This document shows, piece after piece, positions 1-8,131 of a stretch of DNA of 64,000 bases. The stretch spans positions 3,100,001 to 3,164,000 of the forward strand of contig NZ_CP142104.1 of the NCBI RefSeq assembly GCF_035751725.1. Reading direction: 5' to 3'. The notes beneath the pieces were generated by a model. The model saw nothing but the letters and a program-made list of their open reading frames with translations, had not been told where the DNA came from and made no database searches. This DNA is from Pseudomonas frederiksbergensis. Lineage in GTDB: Bacteria > Pseudomonadota > Gammaproteobacteria > Pseudomonadales > Pseudomonadaceae. Position 1 is the first letter of the stretch, and every line of letters starts with the position of its first letter. Both the position numbers and the translations under genes were made by a program.

Positions 1-54
1 GTCCAAACGCCGACAGACTGATAAACAGGTCGTGGATTGGGCTACGTAGAAAGT

Positions 55-82
55 TTGACAGTGTGTTTCACTCGGGTATCAT
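55..82 (+). promoter_or_regulatory. sigma-70 promoter of the tRNA-like unit
   Basis: TTGACA at 55-60, a 16-base spacer, then TATCAT at 77-82, placing the transcript start about 13 bases before the tRNA-like sequence at 102. The -35 box is perfect and the -10 box has one mismatch to TATAAT. This is by inspection only. Confidence 0.6.
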
Positions 83-101
83 GACGGCCGCAACGCAATA
101 C

Positions 102-189
102 GAAGGTGGCCGAGTGGTTTAAGGCAAAGGTCTTGAAAAGCGTCGACCCTAACAGGTCCACGAGTTCTAACTCCATCGCATCCGCCTTC
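102..189 (+). pseudogene. degenerate tRNA-Ser(UGA)-like sequence
   Basis: The D-arm region (GCCGAGTGGTTTAAGGC), an anticodon loop reading CTTGAAA (anticodon UGA) and a long variable region match a class II tRNA-Ser. However, the anticodon stem AAGGT/AGCGT has two mismatches, the T-arm (GAGTTCTAACTCC) cannot form the usual 5-bp stem with a TTCGAAT loop, and no CCA follows the acceptor end. GAAGG (103-107 region) can still pair with CCTTC (185-189). Because the promoter and terminator remain, it is probably still transcribed. Likely a decayed duplicate of a functional tRNA-Ser elsewhere; a novel small RNA built from it is the alternative. Confidence 0.6.
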
Positions 190-197
190 TTATTAAG

Positions 198-226
198 TTA
201 AAGCCCTGACTTGTCAGGGCTTTTTC
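198..226 (+). terminator. intrinsic terminator after the tRNA-like unit
   Basis: A perfect inverted repeat AAGCCCTGAC (201-210) / GTCAGGGCTT (213-222) is followed by a run of T residues. It closes the tRNA-like transcript and lies 50 bases before the SPFH gene. Confidence 0.85.
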
Positions 227-276
227 GTGTCTGGCGTTTGAAAAAACAGTGACGGTCTTCACAAAGGAAACAGTGC

Positions 277-1164
277 ATGCCATCTCCTAAACCGCTCAAG
301 GAAAGTAAAGTGACCAGTAAAACCATCGGTTCGATCGGCGCAGCCATTATCGGCGTGGCCCTGTTGTTTGTTTTCTTCGGCAGTTGGTACACGGTTGATG
401 AAACCGAACGCGGCGTGCTTCTGCGCAACGGCGCGCTGGTCGGAGTGGTTGAACCGGGGCTGTCGTTCAAGACGCCATTCATTGAATCGGTGCGCCTGAT
501 CAGCACGCAGAGCCAAGTGACTTCCTACGACGACTTGCAAGCCTACAGCAAGGACCAGCAATCGGCCGAGCTGAAGGTGTCCGTGTCCTGGCACATCGCG
601 CCTTCCGACGTGGCGAAAGTCTATACCCAGTTCAAGGACCTGGAAGGCATTCGCGACCGCATGATCAGCCGGCAGGTGCCAACCCAGGTGGAGAACGTGT
701 TCGGCAAGTTCAACGCTGTCGCCGCGGTGCAGAATCGCGTCCAACTGGTCAACGATATTTCCGCTGCGATCAAATCGACGATTACCGGGCCGGTGATCAT
801 CGACAGCGTCCAGGTTGAAAACATTGACTTCAGTGACGCCTATGAAAAGGCCATCGAAGCGCGCATGGCTGCGGAAGTGCAGGTCAAGACTCGCGAGCAG
901 CAACTCGCCACCGAGCAGGTCCAGGCGCAGATTCGCGTCACCCAGGCCCAGGCGGAAGCCGATTCGCAAGTGGCCCAGGCCAAGGCGGACGCCCTCGCCA
1001 CTGAACTGCGTGGCAAGGCGGAGGCAGAGGCGATCAAGGCCCGCGCCCAAGCATTGTCCAGCAACCAGAACCTGGTGGAGCTGACCAAGGCCGAGCGCTG
1101 GAACGGCCAGCTGCCTACCACTATGCTGCCCAACAGTGCGCTGCCATTCATCGATCTGAAGTAA
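277..1164 (+). CDS. SPFH/prohibitin (band 7) family membrane protein
   Basis: 295 residues. One N-terminal membrane segment at about residues 16-37 is followed by a band-7 domain (about 40-200) with the typical DETERGVLLRNG entry, then a long Ala/Gln/Glu-rich coiled coil (about 195-275: EARMAAEVQVKTREQQL, AQAEADSQVAQAKADALA). Proteins of this family assemble into membrane-anchored rings or scaffolds linked to membrane-protein quality control and lipid microdomains; the exact partner here is unknown. The ATG at 277 is preceded by AAAGGAAA. It stands alone, with no NfeD or FtsH gene beside it, so the HflK/C assignment is not supported; prohibitin-like is the better match. Confidence 0.85.
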   Translation: MPSPKPLKESKVTSKTIGSIGAAIIGVALLFVFFGSWYTVDETERGVLLRNGALVGVVEPGLSFKTPFIESVRLISTQSQVTSYDDLQAYSKDQQSAELKVSVSWHIAPSDVAKVYTQFKDLEGIRDRMISRQVPTQVENVFGKFNAVAAVQNRVQLVNDISAAIKSTITGPVIIDSVQVENIDFSDAYEKAIEARMAAEVQVKTREQQLATEQVQAQIRVTQAQAEADSQVAQAKADALATELRGKAEAEAIKARAQALSSNQNLVELTKAERWNGQLPTTMLPNSALPFIDLK

Positions 1165-1426
1165 CCTCCCCCGGCGCGGTCAATCCTGGCCGCGCCCTCT
1201 ATTTACCCTGCACAGCGCCGGCGAACAGCAACGTCGCCCCGCCCGGTTGACGCTACACTTGGGTCACTGACGACCCGATGTTCACCGTTCGCAGGGAGCT
1301 CTACGTGTATCCAGGCAAAATACCAGCGCAATTGTTTCGCTATCTTCCTTTCCCCGCCGCTCGTCCCGATAAACGTTTTTCATCGCCAAACCCTGCTTCG
1401 GCATTCGTCCTGGACAGGAGAAACAT

Positions 1427-3220
1427 GTGACGGTCCTCATAAAGAAGTACAAGTGGCCCGCGCTGTTGGCCGCGGCCCTGGTTGTTTTCTCTGCGCTGAT
1501 CTTCTTTTTAGTCAAATCCTACACGTACGATTCCGCGACCTATTTCGAATCACGGGACTTCATTCGCCAACTCAAACAAGCCGACGCCAACTGGAATGTC
1601 AAAATCCTCAGGAAGAAGATCGGCGTCAACAACAACCTGTCGCTCACCCCGCCGCCTGAAGCACAGGCTCGCTGGGAGCAATTGGAGCGCCTGAACAATT
1701 CCGGCCCGCTGGCGACCCTCTGGGCGTCGAGACGCCAAGGTTATGTGGACGCAGTCCAGAACAAGCGCTTGCTGGTCGAGCAATTCGAGCAACACAACGC
1801 CAAGCTGCGGGCATCCCTGGACGAAATGCCGACGGTAGAAGATAAGATCCAGACGTTGTTGAACGACATGAAGGCCGACGGAGAAATTGCGCGCTTGACC
1901 GCTGCCTCCAACATCCTCGACCTGACGCTGACGACCCTCGAATACGCGCTTTACGTCACGTCCGACAAAGCACAGGAAGTGCAGGACCAGTTAAACGAAC
2001 TCGAACATCAGATCGAGCAACTGCCCTCCTCCTACCAGCCCACGTTTGTCTCACTGACACAGCACGTCAAGACCATCATCCAGGAACAACCGCGGGTCAA
2101 CGATCTGCTGGATCGCATCAGTGTCATCCCGGTCGCCCAGGAGTTGGACAGCATCAACGAGTTGCTGAACGAAACGCAACGCAGGACTGCCGCCACGGAC
2201 CGTAAATACCATATGTACCTGGCGGTATGCGCGGGCCTGATGGCGCTCTTGATGATTTACCTCGCCGTTCGGCTAGTGCGCAGTTATTCGGTCATCAACC
2301 AGATCAACCGTGAACTGCAGACCGCCAATGACAACTTGGAAGAACGCGTCCAGGAGCGCACCCGCGAGCTGAAAGCCGCCGAACGCGAATTGGTGGATGC
2401 CGCTCGCATGGCAGGCATGGCCGAAATCGCCACGAACGTGTTGCACAACGTCGGCAACGTTCTTAACAGCGTGAATATTTCGGCGGACCTGGTAACCCGC
2501 AAGTTGAAAAACAGCAAGACACAAGGGCTGGGCAAGGCGGTGAAGATGATGAACGAACATGCAACGGACCTGGGCCAGTTCATCACCGAGGACGAAAAAG
2601 GCAAGTTGCTGCCCCGCTACTTCAATGAATTGGTGGACTCTGTCGCCGCCGAACAAGCGTTGCTCATCGACGAACTTGCACAACTGACCAAAAGCATCGA
2701 TCACATCAAGGAAATCGTCACCACTCAACAAACCTATGCCGGGGCTGCGAGGCTGATCGAGCCGCTGAACGTCGCCGATCTGTTCGAAGATGCGCTGCGC
2801 ATGAATTCGGGATCCCTGAGCCGGCATCACGTCACCGTGATCAAGGATTACCAGGACACCCCTGTGATCCTGGGCGACAAGCACCGGTTATTGCTGATCC
2901 TGATCAACCTGATCAGCAACGCCAAGTTCGCCATGTCCAACGTTGAGCATCCACGGGAAATGACGCTAGGGATCCGCATCGTGGACCAGACGACATTACA
3001 CATCAGCGTCCAGGACCGTGGTGAAGGGATCTCCAGGGAAAACCAGGCCAGGATCTTCAATCATGGATTCACCACCCGCAAGGAAGGCCATGGATTTGGC
3101 CTGCACAGCTGCGCCCTGGCAGCCGTCGAGATGAATGGCCGCCTCCAGGCGTACAGCGAGGGCCCAGGACAAGGCGCCCTGTTCACTCTGGAAATCCCCC
3201 TGGAGCTCGCAGGCGCGTGA
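1427..3220 (+). CDS. orphan membrane sensor histidine kinase with a helical sensor domain
   Basis: 597 residues, starting at GTG 1427 with AGGAG at 1416-1420. Membrane segments lie at about 10-29 and 263-284. The roughly 230-residue loop between them is predominantly helical and resembles the DAHL ligand-binding domain. A coiled stretch (NDNLEERVQERTREL) leads to the phospho-acceptor helix with H340 in the motif LHNVGNVLNSV, then a HATPase domain with the N box (NLISNAKFAM), G1 (DRGEGIS) and G2 (GHGFGLH). No response regulator is adjacent, and there is no HAMP or PAS domain. The HNVGN type of acceptor site is found in kinases that control varied processes, so no signal can be named. Confidence 0.85.
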   Translation: MTVLIKKYKWPALLAAALVVFSALIFFLVKSYTYDSATYFESRDFIRQLKQADANWNVKILRKKIGVNNNLSLTPPPEAQARWEQLERLNNSGPLATLWASRRQGYVDAVQNKRLLVEQFEQHNAKLRASLDEMPTVEDKIQTLLNDMKADGEIARLTAASNILDLTLTTLEYALYVTSDKAQEVQDQLNELEHQIEQLPSSYQPTFVSLTQHVKTIIQEQPRVNDLLDRISVIPVAQELDSINELLNETQRRTAATDRKYHMYLAVCAGLMALLMIYLAVRLVRSYSVINQINRELQTANDNLEERVQERTRELKAAERELVDAARMAGMAEIATNVLHNVGNVLNSVNISADLVTRKLKNSKTQGLGKAVKMMNEHATDLGQFITEDEKGKLLPRYFNELVDSVAAEQALLIDELAQLTKSIDHIKEIVTTQQTYAGAARLIEPLNVADLFEDALRMNSGSLSRHHVTVIKDYQDTPVILGDKHRLLLILINLISNAKFAMSNVEHPREMTLGIRIVDQTTLHISVQDRGEGISRENQARIFNHGFTTRKEGHGFGLHSCALAAVEMNGRLQAYSEGPGQGALFTLEIPLELAGA

Positions 3221-3271
3221 GCTGGTTGACCGCACGGCGGACATCCCTGTCCACCTGAAGGAACCGCCAGG

Positions 3272-3463
3272 CTACTTGATGTTCCCGGACGGAGCGCTAC
3301 GGCGTCTCCTGGCAGGCAGCGCAGCGGCATAGGCCAGCGCTTCCTCCCGTGAAGTGAAGGAGCCCAGTCGATCAGCCTGGGTACAGACTCGCCAAGGTCC
3401 ACTGTTTACGCTGAGTACGTCATAGCCATTGATATGCAGTTTCGTCAGCATCGCAGTACTCAT
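3272..3463 (-). CDS. small conserved hypothetical protein (63 aa)
   Basis: The longer in-frame ATG at 3481 would place a perfect ribosome site (AGGAGGT, 3477-3471) inside the coding region. That site is 7 bases before ATG 3463, so the start is 3463 and the protein begins MSTAMLTKLHINGYDV. It has the flavour of small DUF2188-like proteins (GPWRVCTQADRLGSFTSREEALAYAAAL: a short beta region followed by a helix that ends in a basic tail). No function can be given. It stands alone, convergent with the sensor kinase gene. Confidence 0.6.
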   Translation of the reverse strand: MSTAMLTKLHINGYDVLSVNSGPWRVCTQADRLGSFTSREEALAYAAALPARRRRSAPSGNIK

Positions 3464-3576
3464 GGTCATCACCTCCTGCAAAGTACCGGGTTACGCTGCC
3501 TACCTTACTCCCGGTTCGGCGATCGGTGCCTACCGGGCGTCGAGTCATTCGCTGGCACGCTGATCATTCGTGAGGC

Positions 3577-4476
3577 TCAATGGGAGTCCGAATCCCATAG
3601 CCAATCCCACAAACCCGGCAGGCGCACGGGCTGGGAGGTGTCGCGAACCGAGCGAGCCAAGGCCGCTCGCTCAAGGGCCCGGCGGTCGTCGTAGAAAGGC
3701 TTCGCATCGGTCCTGAGGCCGGTCTCCCTCGCGCTGTCGAGAAGGATTTGCAGGTACTCACGGGCGTGACGAGCGGTATAGCGATTGAGGTCGTGAAACG
3801 TCACGACGATGGGTATCACACCGTCCACGGTGGGCAGTTGTCCCCCGGCGATGCGCTCGCGCACTTCGGAAAGCTGGCGGGTCAGGTTCATCCGCCGCCT
3901 CGGGCTCATCGTAATACCCCAGACCTTGCCATCATTGGCGCTCAAGTCCGTCAGCAATACGTGCATACCGTGTCGCTGATAAGCGGCAAACGTGCGCCTG
4001 TCGAAACTCCAGAATGGAGGTCGTACCAGGCTTGGCGGCGCGCCTGTGATCGCAGCGATATCGTTGGCGCCGTTGCCCAGGGACTGCTCCAGTTCTGCCG
4101 GATCCAGGAAGCGATGGTTGGTGTGCCAATGGGTCGCGGTATGAAAGCCCAGCACATGGCCCTGCGAATGCTCGCGATACATGATCGAGCGGCCGATTTC
4201 GCTGCCACCGGCTCGCGGCGCCCGCGTCTGGAGGAAAAATACCGCTTTTATCCCGGGCTGCACCGGGTTCCGCGCCAAGGCGTCCAGCACCTGCATGCTC
4301 GGATTCCAGAACGACGATGCGCTGGGGCCGTCATCGAATGTCAGCAGGAATCGAATGGGGGCCTGGACGCGCAAATGCTGCTCGGTTTGCGGGGTCAATT
4401 CGATGGGCGGGCCAATGCACCCCGACAACGGTACGGCGAGCAGCGCCATGACCAGCGCCCTGGCGAAGTTGTTCAT
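3577..4476 (-). CDS. polysaccharide deacetylase (NodB-type) lipoprotein
   Basis: 299 residues. The N-terminus is a lipoprotein signal with lipobox PLSGC (Cys20), so the enzyme should be anchored in the cell envelope. The NodB homology domain shows motif 1 TFDDG (D48, D49), the metal-binding H112xxxH116 (FHTATHWH) and motif 3 RPPFWSFD. A metal-dependent deacetylation of an N-acetylated sugar polymer is expected; the substrate (peptidoglycan, exopolysaccharide) cannot be told. AAAGG precedes the ATG. The gene is monocistronic. Confidence 0.85.
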   Translation of the reverse strand: MNNFARALVMALLAVPLSGCIGPPIELTPQTEQHLRVQAPIRFLLTFDDGPSASSFWNPSMQVLDALARNPVQPGIKAVFFLQTRAPRAGGSEIGRSIMYREHSQGHVLGFHTATHWHTNHRFLDPAELEQSLGNGANDIAAITGAPPSLVRPPFWSFDRRTFAAYQRHGMHVLLTDLSANDGKVWGITMSPRRRMNLTRQLSEVRERIAGGQLPTVDGVIPIVVTFHDLNRYTARHAREYLQILLDSARETGLRTDAKPFYDDRRALERAALARSVRDTSQPVRLPGLWDWLWDSDSH

Positions 4477-4704
4477 GTCTTGCCTTTATTCAATGCCACG
4501 TTACGTCGCCTTTGATCCCTGGCACCGGTGCTTTCAAGCTCACCTTGGAGAAGGTTACCCGGGTTTGGTTCCACACCGTGAGCACGGTTGTTTCGCCACC
4601 GACAGCGTCCCCTCCCCGGCCCCCGATCTTGACCGTCTGGAAATCAGATGGAATTTTCCGAACGGCTCCGTATCCATCCGTATAGGATCAATTAGGGAGG
4701 ATTT

Positions 4705-4959
4705 ATGGGCGGTCCATCGCTTTACATCATCGACTACATGCTCCATGGCGAGCCCAAGTCTTTCATCATTCGCGCTGAAGTGATGAATAACTCCGAAGCT
4801 TGGCATTGGGCCAGTTGCGACGCGGGTGTTGGGCGCATACCCAAATTCGGCAGGGAGAAGGTCAAGCGGGTTTCCAAACCCATGGCAGAGAAATATGGCA
4901 TTACCGATGTGCGCTGGCGAGCCTCCGTCGCGCCATCCTGGGTCAAGGAGTCCGGCTGA
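4705..4959 (+). CDS. DUF6555-type small protein
   Basis: 84 residues with a good ribosome site (AGGGAGG about 8 bases before ATG 4705). The sequence YIIDYMLHGEPKSFIIRAE..AWHWASCDAGVG is the hallmark of a short protein family I recognise from pseudomonads as DUF6555. It is soluble, with no signal peptide or membrane segment. Function unknown. Confidence 0.75.
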   Translation: MGGPSLYIIDYMLHGEPKSFIIRAEVMNNSEAWHWASCDAGVGRIPKFGREKVKRVSKPMAEKYGITDVRWRASVAPSWVKESG

Positions 4960-5111
4960 ACACGATATGACGCGCTCCGGTGCACCGACTGTCCAGTCGT
5001 GCGCCGGATTTCAACAGAGTCGAAATAATCCAACTACGCTTAATGCAGCGTTACCCGTCCTTGTCGACGGGTTTCGTGCTGGCTCATCCAACCTTGAAAT
5101 GGAGGTGTGAC

Positions 5112-5342
5112 ATGTCCGAAAAAGAGTCCATCACCACCTTGCTCACCTTATTGGAGTCGCGCCAGGCGCGGCTGACAGCCGCCTGCAAGGAAATCGCCGA
5201 CTGGGTCGACCACCAGGGCGGACACCCCGCCGCAGTTCGCATCCGCGATCGACTCAACGACATCGAGAAGGATGCCCCATCGATCCAGAGCGCCCTGTCG
5301 TCACTGAAACCGGTGGACCGTCCGTTGCCCAAGTTTCGTTGA
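5112..5342 (+). CDS. small hypothetical helical protein (76 aa)
   Basis: Starts at ATG 5112 behind GGAGGTG (5101-5107); longer in-frame starts upstream have no ribosome site. The predicted product is highly charged and helical (SEKESITTLLTLLESRQARLTAACKEI) and ends PKFR. The stop codon lies inside a 16-bp tandem repeat. I do not recognise a family. Confidence 0.6.
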   Translation: MSEKESITTLLTLLESRQARLTAACKEIADWVDHQGGHPAAVRIRDRLNDIEKDAPSIQSALSSLKPVDRPLPKFR

Positions 5343-5362
5343 GGATAAGTTTCGTTGAGGAA
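5331..5362 (+). repeat. 16-bp tandem duplication across a stop codon
   Basis: AAGTTTCGTTGAGGAT (5331-5346) is repeated as AAGTTTCGTTGAGGAA (5347-5362). The first copy encodes the last residues and stop of the 76-residue gene, so the duplication leaves the protein unchanged. Confidence 0.8.
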
Positions 5363-5511
5363 AAGCTTAGTGAATGAAACGTTTCGTTAACGACCTGCCA
5401 CACCGGTTGCCCTGAACTCCACCGGCCGTAAAACCGATGGAACGACGGCGTACTTTTGCACCTCGATATTGATAGGTATCGATGCAAGAGCCGTCATAAG
5501 GGAGAACCAAC

Positions 5512-5937
5512 ATGAATGCCAGAGTCCTGCTGCTGATCGCCTGCGCCTGCCCCGCCACTGTGATGGCGCAAGGTTGTGAAGTCATCACCCGATCCCAAAG
5601 CCAGGCAGTAGCGGAAATCGAAACCCGCAGTTGCTATGAATACAAGGGCGTCCCTTCCGAATCCATCGGCTGGTCATGCAGCAACGAAAGCAAAGGAACC
5701 TTGAGCACCGAAAAGAAACCGGTCGAACGGTGTGCCGAGGGCTACGTGGCCACATGCCAGGCGAGGTTGACCCAAGAAGCGCTGGCCAACCCACACTCCA
5801 CCAGCAAGGACCGAAGCGGCGGCTCGGCGAATATCCCGGACAATGCGCAGGTGACTTGGTACTACTACAGTGCGCAACAGGTCCAGCAGGCACAAAAAGA
5901 CTGCGAAACCACCGGCGGCCAATGGAAAAACCGCTGA
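5512..5937 (+). CDS. exported cysteine-containing hypothetical protein
   Basis: 141 residues behind AAGGGAGAA. A clear signal peptide (residues 1-19, ending VMA before QGCEV) points to the periplasm or outside. The mature part has seven cysteines (including CEV, SCYEY, SCSNES, RCAEGY, TCQAR, DCETTGGQW), which suggests disulphide bonds. No catalytic motif is visible and I do not recognise the family. Confidence 0.6.
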   Translation: MNARVLLLIACACPATVMAQGCEVITRSQSQAVAEIETRSCYEYKGVPSESIGWSCSNESKGTLSTEKKPVERCAEGYVATCQARLTQEALANPHSTSKDRSGGSANIPDNAQVTWYYYSAQQVQQAQKDCETTGGQWKNR

Positions 5938-5961
5938 CCGGGTGGTTCGCATTTCAGGGCG

Positions 5962-6189
5962 TCAACCCTTGCTGTGCTCTGGGGACGAAGGCGGATTCTT
6001 GACGCCCCGCGGCCCGGCCACTCCCCAGACGATCAAGCCCAACACAGGCAAGATAATCAGCAGCAGCGCCCATCCCGCCTTGGTACCGGCCGATTTGTCG
6101 CTGCGAAAGACGCTGACGATCGCCCAAAGGTCCACGAGCAATATCAACACGGCAACGGCAATCCAGAAATAACTGGCTAGTTCAGACAT
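5962..6189 (-). CDS. PLDc_N-type small membrane protein
   Basis: 75 residues with two hydrophobic segments (about 8-27, YFWIAVAVLILLVDLWAIVSVF, and 37-56, AGWALLLIILPVLGLIVWGV). The pattern VDLWAIVSVFRS...WALLLIILPVLGLIVWGVAGPRG is that of the PLDc_N (phospholipase D-nuclease N-terminal) family, found as stand-alone small inner-membrane proteins of unknown role. Converges on the preceding exported-protein gene with a 24-bp gap. Confidence 0.7.
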   Translation of the reverse strand: MSELASYFWIAVAVLILLVDLWAIVSVFRSDKSAGTKAGWALLLIILPVLGLIVWGVAGPRGVKNPPSSPEHSKG

Positions 6190-6283
6190 GGCCTCAATCC
6201 TCTTGTCAGTCTATGGATTAGGCATGACCGCGCCAGGTCCGTTCAAAGAATCTGTCTTGCTGTTGCTGTTGACGATCGTGCAG

Positions 6284-6469
6284 CTACACGCGCTCGTTGA
6301 GGTAGGCGACCCATTGTTCATAGGCCTCGTGTTGACGCCGGACAGCCTCGTCCCAGGCCGTCCCGGACATTTGATGGACACAGATCAACGCCATCATTTC
6401 TGATGTGGCTGTATCGAGTTCAACCAAAAGCTCATGGGATTTGACTTTGAAATCTTCAACGGTAGTCAT
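6284..6469 (-). CDS. small hypothetical protein (61 aa)
   Basis: The most likely start is the second ATG of an ATGATG pair (6469), spaced 4-5 bases from GAGGA; starts further upstream have no ribosome site. The product (MTTVEDFKVKSHELLVELD...EQWVAYLNERV) looks helical and soluble. Family not recognised. Confidence 0.5.
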   Translation of the reverse strand: MTTVEDFKVKSHELLVELDTATSEMMALICVHQMSGTAWDEAVRRQHEAYEQWVAYLNERV

Positions 6470-6737
6470 CATTCCTCGCTTCCCCATACCAGGGCCGGCT
6501 CGTCCACCCAACATTGATACGTTTTTTCGGCGCTGATTCATTTTTGGCGATGATCGGTCGTTCGCGCGGCCCTACCTCCAGGTTTTCCAACCGCTCGTGA
6601 AATAAACGAAGCCTTTCCCCTTTCAGGGCGGTCCCATGGACATGAGCGAAAACTATTGGTTTGAACACTCCAAAGGAGCAAGGCTCAAATATTGCAGTTA
6701 TATTGCACTTTAATGACAGTCGAGGCTGGACAAGGTT

Positions 6738-7100
6738 ATGAAGATTCGAGCGACCGTCATCTGCGAAGAAGACCGCCACATTCTGCTGGTGCGAAAACCA
6801 AAAAGCCGCTGGGCGTTGCCAGGCGGAACCGTTGAGCGCGGCGAAACCCACGCCGACGCCGCTCTCAGGGAATTGGCGGAAGAAACCGGACTGAGTGCCG
6901 AGAACCTGCTTTACCTGATGCACGTCAGCGAAGGCGGTACCGAACACCACGTGTTCGAGGCTGCGGTCAATGATTCAACGGCCGCCAGGCCACAGAATGA
7001 GATCAGCGACTGTGTGTGGCACCCGTTGGATGCCATTGCCCAGTTGCAGATGAAGAAAGGCATGCGAGAGATATTAGAGGCGTTTCGGCGCAGATTGTGA
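6738..7100 (+). CDS. Nudix hydrolase
   Basis: 120 residues. The Nudix box is complete: GGTVERGE, seven residues, then RELAEETGL, supplying the metal-binding glutamates. It should hydrolyse a nucleoside diphosphate linked to another moiety; the substrate cannot be inferred. The protein is short and has no extra domain. It is alone, with about 340 bases of non-coding sequence before the tRNA genes. Confidence 0.85.
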   Translation: MKIRATVICEEDRHILLVRKPKSRWALPGGTVERGETHADAALRELAEETGLSAENLLYLMHVSEGGTEHHVFEAAVNDSTAARPQNEISDCVWHPLDAIAQLQMKKGMREILEAFRRRL

Positions 7101-7392
7101 GCGCTGTCGAGCTTGAGTAAGCATGGACTGTAGCGTCGGCCTGACAAAAAACACAGAAGAGCGCACGGCGCAGTCTCTCGTTCTCTTTGTGCGCCATAGT
7201 CTTCGGCCTCTCGTCGCTCATGTATACAAGCGCATGGAATGATGGTGCCAGAAGAATAACCATCACAGGCTACAGCTATGGGTTCTACGTCTGGATGTCG
7301 GCGTTTGTATGGCTGGCGCTCTTGGCGGGCCGAAAATCCCTACAGTCGGAATACTGACAGCACACTCCCCCCAGCAGCCTCCGCCTGAAACG
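7101..7392. other. non-coding stretch
   Basis: Between the Nudix gene and the tRNA-Leu terminator I find no credible gene, no repeat and no clear promoter. Short open frames here lack ribosome sites. Confidence 0.5.
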
Positions 7393-7429
7393 AAAAAGGG
7401 TTTGCATCAGCTTTCGCTCGCAAACCCTT
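7393..7429 (-). terminator. terminator of tRNA-Leu
   Basis: Inverted repeat AAGGGTTTGC (7396-7405) / GCAAACCCTT (7420-7429); read on the minus strand it is followed by a T run. Confidence 0.85.
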
Positions 7430-7438
7430 GATCTTGGA

Positions 7439-7525
7439 TGGTGCCCGAAGCCGGAATCGAACCGGCACGCCCTTACGAGCGGGGGATTTTAAGTCCCATG
7501 CGTCTACCAGTTTCGCCATTCGGGC
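7439..7525 (-). tRNA. tRNA-Leu(UAA)
   Basis: 87 bases on the minus strand, from GCCCGAA to an encoded CCA. The acceptor stem GCCCGAA/TTCGGGC is perfect, the anticodon loop CTTAAAA gives UAA, there is a long variable arm, and the T loop is GGTTCGATTCC. Confidence 0.97.
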
Positions 7526-7675
7526 GGTAGCGCGGTCAAGCCGTGCGACACTGGCAGATAGGCATCTGGCAGGATCGAGGCTGGTGCAACAGAGGGGGAA
7601 ATATATACATCCCTCCCGGGTGAAGCAAGGCGGCCGTTGCCCTTTTCAAGACAAAACCTTTCATTGTCCCGTAAA

Positions 7676-7715
7676 CAAAAAAGCTCTGTAGATCATGAAT
7701 CTACAGAGCTTTTTA
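7676..7715 (-). terminator. terminator of tRNA-Cys
   Basis: Perfect 11-bp stem GCTCTGTAGAT (7683-7693) / ATCTACAGAGC (7699-7709) flanked by A and T runs, so it could work in both directions. It separates the tRNA-Cys transcript from tRNA-Leu. Confidence 0.85.
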
Positions 7716-7719
7716 AAAG

Positions 7720-7793
7720 TGGAGGCCGAAGTCGGAATCGAACCGGCGTAGGTGGATTTGCAATCCACTGCATAACCATTTTGCTATTCGGCC
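7720..7793 (-). tRNA. tRNA-Cys(GCA)
   Basis: 74 bases on the minus strand with encoded CCA. Acceptor stem GGCCGAA/TTCGGCC, anticodon stem GTGGA/TCCAC around loop TTGCAAA (GCA), and T loop GGTTCGATTCC. Confidence 0.97.
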
Positions 7794-8131
7794 TCAATAC
7801 GCCTGATGCAATACAACCACACCCTGCGGATGAAAACTTATCCGGATAAAGCCGCTAATAGCGAGCTATCTCCTTGAAAACATTGAAGTTTTTTACGCCT
7901 CGATGCATTCGATGGGCGCAATTATGTACTCATTTGCCTAGGCTGACAACCCCTTGATTTCAAAAAAAATTTGCCAGGCGGTCGACCCCTGGGATGTTTT
8001 TCCCAGCGCAACACGGCGAGCCGAAACCAGCGGCCTCCGGCTCATCGGGAAACCCGTGCCCCCAACGGAACAACCTCCTTCGCCTCGGTTCATTCGTTAT
8101 GTCGTCCCCTGGATCAGCAAGGAGAACCATC
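7794..8131. other. non-coding stretch upstream of tRNA-Cys and the SRPBCC gene
   Basis: Must hold the divergent promoters of tRNA-Cys (minus) and the 8132 gene (plus), but I cannot place convincing -35/-10 boxes. In many pseudomonads tRNA-Gly and pgsA lie next to tRNA-Cys/tRNA-Leu; neither is here. Confidence 0.4.

Noticed and set aside
7439..7793. tRNA-Leu/tRNA-Cys as an island attachment site
   Set aside because: No integrase, direct repeat of the tRNA 3' end or shift in composition is seen on either side.
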